This document shows positions 1-7,616 of a stretch of DNA of 21,401 bases, piece after piece (position 1 is the first letter of the stretch; every line of letters starts with the position of its first letter). Origin of the DNA: Bacteroidales bacterium UBA1219. GTDB lineage: Bacteria > Bacteroidota > Bacteroidia > Bacteroidales > P3. The notes under the pieces were generated by a model, which worked only from the letters and a program-made list of their open reading frames with translations, did not search any database and was not told the DNA's origin. Position numbers and translations under genes: made by a program. The stretch lies in assembly GCA_002309295.1 (NCBI GenBank), contig DBXF01000069.1, forward strand, positions 1 through 21,401. The letters are read 5' to 3'.

Positions 1-1991
1 GCGCCCACGCGGGTGAAAATCTTGTCAACCACCCCTATTTCCGCCTGAGTGGCAGGCACATAGCACCCTATCTGCGCAAGCAGCACTATAAGCGCCGTCT
101 GCCGCAGCAATGCCGATTTTCCCGACATATTGGGGCCGGTGATGATGATAATCTGCTGCGACTGGTTGTCGAGATAGACGTCGTTGCTGATGTAGCTCTC
201 GCCCGGAGGCAGCTGTGTCTCGATAACGGGATGGCGGCCGCCTTTGATGTCGATGACGTGGCTGTCGGTGAGCTTAGGACGGTGGTAGTCGTTGCTCTGC
301 GACACGCTGGCGAAACTCTGCAGGCAGTCGAGGCGGGCTATGAGCTGGGCGTCGTACTGTATGGGCTGCACGAAATCCACGAGGGAGTCGAGAATCTGGT
401 CGTAGAGCTGCGCCTCAATGGTGGCGATACGCTCCTCGGAGGTGAGAATCTTGGTCTCGTACTCCTTCAGCTCGGGGGTGATGTAACGCTCGGCGTTGGT
501 GAGGGTCTGCTTGCGGGTCCACGTGTCGGGCACCTTGTTGCGGTGGGCGTTGGTAACTTCGATATAATATCCGAAAACGTTGTTAAAACCAATCTTAAGC
601 GACGGAATGCCAGTAATTTGACTCTCGCGTTGCTGCATCTCGGCAAGGTATTGTTTGCTGGAAGAAGATAGTTTCCGAAGGTCGTCGAGTTCGGCGTTCA
701 CTCCGTCGGCTATAACATTGCCCTTGGCCACCATCGAGGGGGCGTCGTCGCGGATCTCCTTACGGATACGGTCGTAGACGTATTTGCAGGGATTTATCTG
801 CTCGGCATATTTGCGCAAAGCCTCGCTATCGGCGGTGGAACAGAGTTTCTTCACCTCGGCTATCGAGGCAAGGGAGTTTTTCAGATACACCAGCTCGCGG
901 GGCGTGATGCGGCGTATGGCCACTTTGCCGATAAGGCGCTCGAGGTCGCCGATGTTCTTTATCAGCTGCTGCAGTGACGAAAGGAATTCGGCGTTGGCAA
1001 GCATGAAATCCACCACGCACAAACGCTCCTCGATGAAAGGTATCTCCTTGAGTGGCATCATCACCCAGCGTTTCAGCTGACGGCTGCCCATGGGCGAGAG
1101 GGTGCGGTCGATGACGTCGATAAGGGTTTTGGCGTTCTCGTTGGGCGAGTGTATCAGCTCGAGGTTGCGCGACGAGAACTTGTCAATCCACACGTATTTG
1201 TCCTCTTCGATACGTGTTATCTTGCAGATATGCTGTGTTTTATCGTGCTGTGTGTCGTAAAGATAATGCAGGGCGGCACCGGCGGCGATAATGCCCATCT
1301 CCAGATTTTCCACCCCAAAACCCTTCAGCGAATTGGTACCGAACTGTTTGAGCAACAGCTCGTTGGCAAAATCTTTGGTAAACACCCAGTCGTCGAAGGT
1401 GTTGACGTAGTATTTTTCGGAGAAAGTCTCGTGGAACTCGTTGAGTTTGCGTTTCTGCAGCACTATCTCACTGGGCTTGAAGCTCTGCAGCAGTTTGTCG
1501 ATATAGTTGGTGTCGCCTTGGGCGAGATAGAACTCGCCGGTGGAGACGTCGAGGAAGGAGATGCCGTGGATGTTTTTGTCGAGATGGAGACCGCAGAGAA
1601 AGTTGTTCTCCTTGTTTTCCAGCACTTTATCGTTGTACGAAACGCCGGGAGTCACCAGCTCGGTGATGTCGCGTTTCACGAGGCCCTTGGCCAGCTTGGG
1701 GTCTTCGAGCTGTTCGCAGATAGCCACACGGAGTCCGGCACGCACCAGCTTGGGCAGATACACGTCGATGGCGTGGTGCGGGAAGCCGGCCATCTCCACA
1801 TCGGCGGCGGCGCCGTTGGAGCGTTTGGTGAGGGTGATGCCGAGGATAGAGGACGAGCGTACGGCATCGTCGCCGTAGGTCTCGTAGAAATCGCCCACGC
1901 GGAAAAGGAGCACGGCGTCGGGATGACGCTGTTTCATAGCGTAGTACTGCCGCATCAGGGGCGTTACTTTTTCTTCTTTGTTTGTGGCCAC
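1..1991 (-). CDS. mutS: DNA mismatch repair protein MutS, 3' end cut by window edge
   Basis: MutS binds mispaired bases as a dimer and uses its ATPase to recruit the rest of the methyl-independent or MutL-dependent repair pathway. Reading the minus strand from a GTG at 1991 gives 663 codons with no stop. The N-terminal mismatch-reading motif DFYET lies at residues 34-38 (Phe35 and Glu37 correspond to the Phe-x-Glu that stacks on the mismatch). The Walker A motif GPNMSGKS is at about 619-626, and the visible end reads DKIFTRVGA, the beginning of the conserved FTRVGASD signature. Full MutS is about 850-880 residues, so roughly 200 C-terminal residues (rest of the ATPase, dimerisation part) lie outside. 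I chose GTG because a stop lies five codons upstream and the next Met (residue 13) would cut into the conserved TPLMRQY start region. A TAnnTTTG element sits about 20 bases upstream. Confidence 0.95.
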   Translation of the reverse strand, partial: MATNKEEKVTPLMRQYYAMKQRHPDAVLLFRVGDFYETYGDDAVRSSSILGITLTKRSNGAAADVEMAGFPHHAIDVYLPKLVRAGLRVAICEQLEDPKLAKGLVKRDITELVTPGVSYNDKVLENKENNFLCGLHLDKNIHGISFLDVSTGEFYLAQGDTNYIDKLLQSFKPSEIVLQKRKLNEFHETFSEKYYVNTFDDWVFTKDFANELLLKQFGTNSLKGFGVENLEMGIIAAGAALHYLYDTQHDKTQHICKITRIEEDKYVWIDKFSSRNLELIHSPNENAKTLIDVIDRTLSPMGSRQLKRWVMMPLKEIPFIEERLCVVDFMLANAEFLSSLQQLIKNIGDLERLIGKVAIRRITPRELVYLKNSLASIAEVKKLCSTADSEALRKYAEQINPCKYVYDRIRKEIRDDAPSMVAKGNVIADGVNAELDDLRKLSSSSKQYLAEMQQRESQITGIPSLKIGFNNVFGYYIEVTNAHRNKVPDTWTRKQTLTNAERYITPELKEYETKILTSEERIATIEAQLYDQILDSLVDFVQPIQYDAQLIARLDCLQSFASVSQSNDYHRPKLTDSHVIDIKGGRHPVIETQLPPGESYISNDVYLDNQSQQIIIITGPNMSGKSALLRQTALIVLLAQIGCYVPATQAEIGVVDKIFTRVG

Positions 1992-2011
1992 TGTCTTTGT
2001 TTTTTAGAGTG

Positions 2012-2019
2012 CAAAAGTA
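2012..2019 (-). promoter_or_regulatory. Bacteroidetes -7 promoter element for mutS
   Basis: TACTTTTG on the minus strand matches the Bacteroidetes -7 consensus TAnnTTTG and ends 20 bases before the mutS GTG codon. I see no TTTG at the expected -33 distance, so only half of the promoter is supported. Confidence 0.5.
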
Positions 2020-2151
2020 CATATTTTTACGGCACCTCCCAGCCCACTACCACAAATAGATTAGAACATTTTTTTGTAAAAAGGTGTTTGATAGAGGGTT
2101 GGGATTTGATAAGTTTTTTTGAGGGGGGAATTTCGTGGGGATATGCGTTTT

Positions 2152-2208
2152 CCCCACACTGCCGTGTGGGGCTATTAAGAGAAAGTCCCTACGGGACATT
2201 TGGTGTCC
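2152..2208. repeat. Hairpin cluster, copy 1 of a dispersed element
   Basis: Three short inverted repeats follow each other: CCCCACAC-TGCC-GTGTGGGG (2152-2171), GTCCC-TAC-GGGAC (2185-2197) and GGACA-TTTGG-TGTCC (2194-2208). The last two share bases 2194-2197, so they cannot form together. The first two align with hairpins at 12275-12296 and 12318-12330. The cluster lies upstream of the predicted FISUMP promoter and is therefore not part of the transcript from it. Confidence 0.75.
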
Positions 2209-2222
2209 GGCAAAAAAATTTT

Positions 2223-2250
2223 TTTGTTCGAATTTTTTTTCGTAATTTTG
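2223..2250 (+). promoter_or_regulatory. Predicted promoter of the FISUMP operon
   Basis: TAATTTTG at 2243-2250 matches the Bacteroidetes -7 element TAnnTTTG. A TTTG at 2223-2226 could be the -33 element, with 16 bases between them, slightly short of the usual spacing. The region between is T-rich. TTTG is also the end of the perfect palindrome CAAAAAAATTTTTTTG (2211-2226). It is the only good promoter match found before the four-gene plus-strand block. Confidence 0.5.
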
Positions 2251-2521
2251 CAGTTGGATTTCGACAGAAGAAATCCCGAAGCGTTATGCCTCGATCTTGT
2301 GCCTGAAAAAAGTGAGAAGTTTTCCGAAACACAAGGACGTGGGTTTAGCACTTGCGCTTATGCGTGGGCTGCTATCCATTTCTTGTTTCAAGGTTCATTT
2401 CTCACTACCCTTCAGGCGGGGATTGGCATACAGTACCACGCTTCTTTTATTGTATGTTTTTTCTCAATTGGTGCTGGAGAGAAAGATAAAGTTGCACACG
2501 ACACGTATAAGTGGAGAAAAA

Positions 2522-3067
2522 TTGAAAAAAACATTATTTTATTCATTAATTATCCTCACGGAACTTTTGTTTGTGGCAACTTTTACTTGTTGCGACAAAG
2601 ATGACAATACAAACACCAATAATGGAGGTGTAAATATAGCCATTGATGCAGACCCAAATAAATATATTGATTTGGGGTTGCCGAGCGGGACAAAATGGAA
2701 AAATTCTAATGAATCGGGGTTTTATGATTTCGAATTGGCGACAAAGACGTTTGGCAACAATCTACCGACAAAAGAGCAACTGGAAGAACTCGTGTCATAT
2801 TGCACATATACATGGGATAAGAATAAAAAAGGCGGCTATTTTGTCAGTTCTATCAATGGCAATTCGATATTCCTGCCCGCAGAAGGCGAGAGAGATGGTA
2901 CTGATCTTCGGTTGGATGGCAATGGTTTTGTAGGCAACTATTGGTCATCTACAATCAACAACTCGAACTCGGATTATGTATGGTATCTTGGCTTACACTC
3001 ATCTGTCTTCATATACAGCAACAAGAGCAAGAAGAATTGGTGTTCAGTCCGCCTTGTTCATAATTGA
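2522..3067 (+). CDS. FISUMP-domain lipoprotein, single domain, TTG start
   Basis: The protein is a predicted surface lipoprotein with one FISUMP-type domain (Fib_succ_major paralogous family, PF09603/TIGR02145 type); the function of this family is not established. Landmarks are YIDLGLPSGTKW, LPTKEQLEEL, the SIFLPAEGERD strand, NYWSST and the closing SVRLV. A TTG at 2522 gives 181 residues beginning MKKTLFYS with the lipobox cysteine (FTCC-DKDD) at residue 24, exactly where the next paralogue has its cysteine. No ATG exists at that place, and the in-frame ATG at 2360 would add an unrelated 54-residue extension. A glutamate inside the hydrophobic signal core (ILTELLF) is unusual. First gene of the plus-strand operon; the next gene starts 63 bases downstream. 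Confidence 0.8.
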   Translation: MKKTLFYSLIILTELLFVATFTCCDKDDNTNTNNGGVNIAIDADPNKYIDLGLPSGTKWKNSNESGFYDFELATKTFGNNLPTKEQLEELVSYCTYTWDKNKKGGYFVSSINGNSIFLPAEGERDGTDLRLDGNGFVGNYWSSTINNSNSDYVWYLGLHSSVFIYSNKSKKNWCSVRLVHN

Positions 3068-3130
3068 CAACAACCTTTGGTATAATAAATTAGAGTTAGA
3101 TAAACAATTTTAAAAATCAAAAAAAACACA

Positions 3131-4123
3131 ATGAAAAGACTATTATTCAATTATTTGATTGGCTTCGCAGCATTTGCATCTATCGCCATTGTCTCCAGTT
3201 GCGACAAAAACGACAACTCCAACACCAATAATGGAAGCCTCAACATTGCCCTTGATCCGGACCCAAACGAATATATCGATTTGGGGTTGCCAAGCGGAAC
3301 AAGATGGAAGAACTCGAACGAAAATGGGTTATATGATTTTGAATCTGCAATAGAGACATATAGTTACGAAATACCAACTCGACTTCAATTGGCAGAATTG
3401 ATAGCTCAATGCCAATCAAAATGGGACGATTCAAAGAAAGGTTATTATTTTATCGGTCCAAATGGCAATGCAATTTTCTTGCCTGCAGCCGGTTTTAGAG
3501 ACGATGAAACACTTAGAGGATTGGGAGATTGGGGTAAATACTGGTCAAGCTCAATAGGAATTGGCTCCCGCCAAGCATATTCCCTATTCCTTGGCCATTA
3601 TGCTGAGGGCTACAAAGTTGATTGCAGTGTTAAATCTAATACTGTTTGGCGGCATCAATTGTCCGTACGCCTTGTACAAGATTGGGATGTGCAAAATGGC
3701 TATGTGGATTTAGGATTGCCGAGTGGTACCAAATGGAAAACGACTGATGAAACAAACCCCAACGACGACCATGGTTTCTTTACGTATTCTCAAGCCATGG
3801 CTGCGCATGGTGAAAGATTGCCAACATCAAGCCAGATAAGCGAATTGGTTGATAATTGCAAGCGCAATTGGAGTAGTATGGATAATGGTTTGATATTGAC
3901 AGGACCCAATGGTAATCATCTCATATTCCGCGCATCGGGACGTCGCGATTGCGATGGCAATGTAACACAAGCAGGCACAGATGGTTTCTACATGTCATCA
4001 TCCACATCCGGTTCTGATGGTGTCTATATTTTACGATTCAACAACGTGGATAAGGCGAGTAGTTTTGGTGGGGAGATTGGTCGTCAGTGCAATGGATACA
4101 ATGTTCGCCTCGTACAAAATTAG
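3131..4123 (+). CDS. FISUMP-domain lipoprotein with two tandem domains
   Basis: A 330-residue predicted lipoprotein: signal peptide residues 1-23 with lipobox VSSC-DKND, Cys24 lipidated. Domain 1 (about 46-186) runs from YIDLGLPSGTRW through IFLPAAGFRDD and YWSSS to SVRLVQD. Domain 2 (about 191-330) runs from YVDLGLPSGTKW through IFRASGRRD and FYMSSS to NVRLVQN. Domain 1 is closest to the preceding single-domain paralogue (shared WKNSNE-G-YDFE stretch), while domain 2 resembles the following one (shared ETNPNDD/E), which suggests that the gene arose by duplication or fusion of neighbours. Probably exported to the outer membrane surface, since many Bacteroidetes lipoproteins are. Domain function is unknown. 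Confidence 0.85.
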   Translation: MKRLLFNYLIGFAAFASIAIVSSCDKNDNSNTNNGSLNIALDPDPNEYIDLGLPSGTRWKNSNENGLYDFESAIETYSYEIPTRLQLAELIAQCQSKWDDSKKGYYFIGPNGNAIFLPAAGFRDDETLRGLGDWGKYWSSSIGIGSRQAYSLFLGHYAEGYKVDCSVKSNTVWRHQLSVRLVQDWDVQNGYVDLGLPSGTKWKTTDETNPNDDHGFFTYSQAMAAHGERLPTSSQISELVDNCKRNWSSMDNGLILTGPNGNHLIFRASGRRDCDGNVTQAGTDGFYMSSSTSGSDGVYILRFNNVDKASSFGGEIGRQCNGYNVRLVQN

Positions 4124-4186
4124 TTCTCCCTTTCAACAGACATTTTACAAATAAAAAAAGTATTTACAAATAAATAATAATAAAAA

Positions 4187-4729
4187 ATGAAAAAGACACT
4201 CAAACAAATCCTTTTTGGTGTGGTGTGCGTTATGGCACTTGCCACAATTGTAAGTTGTGACAAAGACAATGCAGGAACAGGAGGTTCTAGTAGCGAATCC
4301 CCCTCTGGTTATGTAAATTTAGGCCTCCCCAGCGGAACCAAATGGAATTCTACCAATGAAACAAATCCAAATGATGAGTATAATTTCTATAAATTAGACG
4401 ATGCCATGTCTTTTGGTGACAATCTTCCTACCAGAGAACAATTTGAAGAGTTGAAAAACTTGTGCAGTTGGACATGGACAGGGAACGGCTATAAGATAGT
4501 TGGTCCTAATGGTAAATATATAAATCTACCAGCGGCGGGCTTCCGCCCTTGCACTGGCACTGTGTGCGACGTGGGAAGTATAGGCTTTTATTGGTCGTCC
4601 ACATACGGCCCCGGACCTGAGTTTGATGGACAAGGCGAACTCTATTTTGATTCTGAGGGCATAAAAATCATCCCCGATCATAGCGGCCATCAATGCTGTA
4701 TGCTATCCGTACGCCTCGTACAAAATTGA
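4187..4729 (+). CDS. FISUMP-domain lipoprotein, single domain
   Basis: A 180-residue predicted lipoprotein beginning MKKTLKQILF with lipobox IVSC-DKDN (Cys24). After a short Gly/Ser linker the FISUMP-type domain runs from YVNLGLPSGTKW (about 42) through LPTREQFEEL, INLPAAGFRP and FYWSST to a final SVRLVQN. The ETNPNDEYNFY stretch links it to domain 2 of the preceding gene. It lies 63 bases after that gene; the spacer carries TTTACAAATAAA twice, a small direct repeat. The next gene follows after 43 bases, so co-transcription is likely. Substrate or ligand is not known. Confidence 0.85.
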   Translation: MKKTLKQILFGVVCVMALATIVSCDKDNAGTGGSSSESPSGYVNLGLPSGTKWNSTNETNPNDEYNFYKLDDAMSFGDNLPTREQFEELKNLCSWTWTGNGYKIVGPNGKYINLPAAGFRPCTGTVCDVGSIGFYWSSTYGPGPEFDGQGELYFDSEGIKIIPDHSGHQCCMLSVRLVQN

Positions 4730-4772
4730 TATTTTACCTTGAAAACATATTAAACGAATAAAAATACAAAAA

Positions 4773-7499
4773 ATGAAAAAGTTAATTGGTTTTATTTCCG
4801 TAATAGTTATTGCATTAGCACAGACGGCCATTTCGCAGGATATCACTTTAAAATTTACAGGAGCCAAAACTGATGGCTCATTTGTCCGTTTGGACTCTGT
4901 GCAAGTGTTCGACCTCAGCCGCTTGTGGAGTGAAACCGTGGTTTATCCCGACACGGTGCTGACATTCCAAATTACAGGTATTTCCACCGCACAAAACGAT
5001 GTTGCCGACATTAAAGCGTATCCCAACCCGTTCAAAGGTTCAACAAATGTGGCTATTACTCTGCCACAGAGCGGAAACACCACATTGCAGGTTTTTAATC
5101 TTGCCGGGCAAAAAATTGCAGAAAAAACAATGAGCCTCGAAGCCGGTAAAAGCATATTTGATGTACGCCTAAAAAATCCACAAATTTATCTGATGTCGGT
5201 AATCACACCGCAAGGACACAGCACTATAAAACTTATTAACCGTTCGTCGGCTGGAGAGAACACCATTTTGAATCGTGGAACAATACAAACCTTCGAAAAG
5301 CGTCTGTCGACTCAATCTTTCCAAATTGGCGATGTGCTTAGAATAATTGGCTATGCAACCGACAACACCTCGGTAGTCTCAAGCAGAGAGGTAATGCAAT
5401 CGCAGTCGAGTAGCGAAAATTTCGTATTGCTTTTTGATCCGTCAATACCCGCTGGAGCTTTGTCGGGAGTATTTACCGTATCATCCAACAGGCAAGTGCG
5501 TTTCTCCAAAGGCAACTTGCAGTGGAGCGCTACAGGCGGCGGCTCAACACCGACAACACACGCTGTAGCTGGCGGTGGCACAGGTGTGGGCACTTGGCGG
5601 TTTGCACCCAACCAGTGGGACATCATTGGTGCTGACAACAGAAATATAGACTCCGCTTATTCTGGATGGATAGACCTTTTTGGCTGGGGAACAAGCGGCT
5701 ACCACAACCCCGACGACACAAGGAACAAACATTATCAACCGTATTCAGATTCTTTTATTGGCGGCGGTTACGGTCCCTCTGGTTACAGAAGTTATTGGGA
5801 CTCCAACTTAGTAGGGACAAGTGCCAACTATGATTGGGGAGTTTATAACGCAATTTCCAATGGCGGCAACACCCCGGATATGTGGCGGTCGCTCACCGGC
5901 CCTGAAATGGACACTCTTTTATATTACCGTATTACCACATCGGGCATTCGTTTCGCCTACGCTACAGTGAATGGAATATCTGGTATAATAATTGTTCCCG
6001 ACAACTGGAACCCTTCTATCTACACATTGGATAGTGCCAACTATCTCTGTGTGGCATACACCAACAATCTTATTTCTTTATCTGATTGGAGTTTGTTGGA
6101 GAATGCGGGTTGTGTATTCCTTCCAGCCGCTGGAAATCGGGAATTCAAAACCGTTACTCTCGTCAACCAAGATGGCTTTTACTGGCATTCCTCATACTAC
6201 TATATGAGAGACGATGATTACAGGCTATGTTGGTCCCAATTACGCTTTATGAAATACTCTTGGGAGTTGAGACCGGGTCACAGTTGGAGCGAACCAGATT
6301 TAGCAGACGAGCATTTTCTCTACAGTAGTAACGGACATTCCGTGCGCCTTGTAAAAGACACTGCTACAGCTGTACTTCCTTCCGTAACCACAACCGCAGT
6401 AAGTAATATAAGAACCAACCGTGCAGTTGGAGGGGGCAATGTAACAAGCGACGGAGGTACCTCAATCCGTGCTCGCGGCATCTGTTGGAGCACATCTCAC
6501 AATCCTACAATCAACGACAATCATACCATAAACGGTTCTGGCACAGGGGCTTTCACAAGCAATATCACCGGATTGACTATTGACACAACATACTATGTGC
6601 GTGCATATGTTACAAACTCCGTTGGTACTGTCTACGGTAACGAAGTATCCTTTACCGCATCCTACCCAACAGGGGCTTTGCACAGCGTTTTTTCTGTTGC
6701 TACTAATAAGCGAGTGCATTTTTCCCAAGGCAACTTGCAGTGGAGTGCTACAGGCGGTGGTAGCACAGCCACGACACACACAGTAGCCACAGGAGGCACA
6801 GCCGCTGGCACTTGGCGTTTTGCTCCCAATCAATTGGACACCATTGGCAGTGCTAACAGTAACATATCTTCATCTTATACGGGATGGATAGACCTGTTCG
6901 GATGGGGCACCAGCGGTTACAATAACAAACACCCGTATATGACAAGCACAAACGAAAGAGACTATGACAATGGTAATAATGATATTGCAAACACAAACTA
7001 CGATTGGGGAATTTACAATGCCATTTCCAACGGCGGCAACCAGCCCGGACTATGGCACACTCTTACAAAAGAGGAGTGGGACACCCTCCTGTACTTCCGC
7101 AACACAACTTCTGGCATACGTTATGCTAGAGCGACTGTAAATGGATTGGCTGGTCTCATTGTGGTTCCAGACAACTGGGACACAAATACATACACTCTAG
7201 ATAGTGCAAATATCGATACCGTCACATGTGCCAGCAATATTATTTCATCCGCCAATTGGTCGGTTCTAGACAGTTTGGGGTGTTTATTCCTACCCGAAGC
7301 GGGCATTCGTTATGATGGAAATAGGTTTTATGGTACTTACGGTGGGTATTGGTCATCAACATCTTATAACAGTTATTATTCTCATAATTATGTTTGGTTA
7401 TTGTATTTTTATTATATATATAGAGAAGGTGTGGTAATGCTCGATTTTGAGGATATAAAGCATACGGGTTATTCGGTGCGTCTTGTAACAGATGAATAG
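4773..7499 (+). CDS. Large surface protein: N-terminal T9SS-like sorting module plus two FISUMP repeats
   Basis: The 908-residue product starts with a signal peptide (MKKLIGFISVIVIALAQTAISQ). Residues about 78-155 look like a T9SS type A sorting domain (IKAYPNPFKGST, then LQVFNLAGQKI, then a final SVITPQGHSTIKLI), but here this module sits near the N-terminus instead of at the C-terminus. Two homologous repeats follow, about 228-527 and 635-905; each begins with VRFSKGNLQWSATGGG or VHFSQGNLQWSATGGG, passes through WRFAPNQ, WIDLFGWGTSGY, YNAISNGGN and FLPxAG, and ends HSVRLV or YSVRLV. They are separated by a fibronectin-like linker (about 537-629, ending YYVRAYVTNSVGTVYGNE). Last gene of the operon, followed by a strong terminator. 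Likely secreted or surface-bound; ligand unknown. The C-terminal 50 residues are rich in Tyr, Asn and Ser. Confidence 0.85.
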   Translation: MKKLIGFISVIVIALAQTAISQDITLKFTGAKTDGSFVRLDSVQVFDLSRLWSETVVYPDTVLTFQITGISTAQNDVADIKAYPNPFKGSTNVAITLPQSGNTTLQVFNLAGQKIAEKTMSLEAGKSIFDVRLKNPQIYLMSVITPQGHSTIKLINRSSAGENTILNRGTIQTFEKRLSTQSFQIGDVLRIIGYATDNTSVVSSREVMQSQSSSENFVLLFDPSIPAGALSGVFTVSSNRQVRFSKGNLQWSATGGGSTPTTHAVAGGGTGVGTWRFAPNQWDIIGADNRNIDSAYSGWIDLFGWGTSGYHNPDDTRNKHYQPYSDSFIGGGYGPSGYRSYWDSNLVGTSANYDWGVYNAISNGGNTPDMWRSLTGPEMDTLLYYRITTSGIRFAYATVNGISGIIIVPDNWNPSIYTLDSANYLCVAYTNNLISLSDWSLLENAGCVFLPAAGNREFKTVTLVNQDGFYWHSSYYYMRDDDYRLCWSQLRFMKYSWELRPGHSWSEPDLADEHFLYSSNGHSVRLVKDTATAVLPSVTTTAVSNIRTNRAVGGGNVTSDGGTSIRARGICWSTSHNPTINDNHTINGSGTGAFTSNITGLTIDTTYYVRAYVTNSVGTVYGNEVSFTASYPTGALHSVFSVATNKRVHFSQGNLQWSATGGGSTATTHTVATGGTAAGTWRFAPNQLDTIGSANSNISSSYTGWIDLFGWGTSGYNNKHPYMTSTNERDYDNGNNDIANTNYDWGIYNAISNGGNQPGLWHTLTKEEWDTLLYFRNTTSGIRYARATVNGLAGLIVVPDNWDTNTYTLDSANIDTVTCASNIISSANWSVLDSLGCLFLPEAGIRYDGNRFYGTYGGYWSSTSYNSYYSHNYVWLLYFYYIYREGVVMLDFEDIKHTGYSVRLVTDE

Positions 7500-7531
7500 A
7501 ATATTGAATTTTAAACAAATAGTGCTACAAT

Positions 7532-7561
7532 AAAAGTGCCGAAACGCTTCGGCACTTTTTT
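7532..7561 (+). terminator. Intrinsic terminator of the FISUMP operon
   Basis: AAAAGTGCCGAA (7532-7543), a four-base loop and TTCGGCACTTTT (7548-7559) form a perfect 12-bp stem that merges into a run of T on the plus strand. It begins 33 bases after the stop of the last FISUMP gene. The opposite strand also has TTTT after the stem, so it may weakly serve the convergent ATPase gene, which ends at 7617. Confidence 0.9.
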
Positions 7562-7616
7562 GTTTGCGAGCACAGAACGAAATAATTCTGTCGCCACTTA
7601 GCACTGTGTTCCGCAA

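Larger units (their letters stand above)
1992..2521. other. 530-base gap between divergent mutS and the FISUMP operon
   Basis: This stretch holds the mutS promoter (2012-2019), a hairpin cluster (2152-2208), a 16-base A/T palindrome (2211-2226), a plus-strand promoter (2243-2250) and then about 260 bases of leader before the first FISUMP gene. The leader keeps the downstream reading frame open from about 2297 and contains an in-frame ATG at 2360, but the peptide it would encode does not look like the start of the paralogous proteins. No RNA gene is recognisable. Confidence 0.7.

Noticed and set aside
1149..2306. Long plus-strand open frame opposite mutS
   Set aside because: It is the mirror of the mutS reading frame, whose minus-strand translation shows all MutS motifs.
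2360..2521. N-terminal extension of the first FISUMP protein from the ATG at 2360
   Set aside because: It would place the lipoprotein signal in the middle of the chain; the TTG at 2522 puts the cysteine at residue 24 as in the paralogue.
4187..7499. Complete diversity-generating retroelement
   Set aside because: Target-like domains are present, but no reverse transcriptase, accessory gene or template repeat is in the window.
2522..7561. Mobile element carrying the FISUMP operon
   Set aside because: No transposase, integrase, terminal inverted repeats or target-site duplications could be seen at either end.
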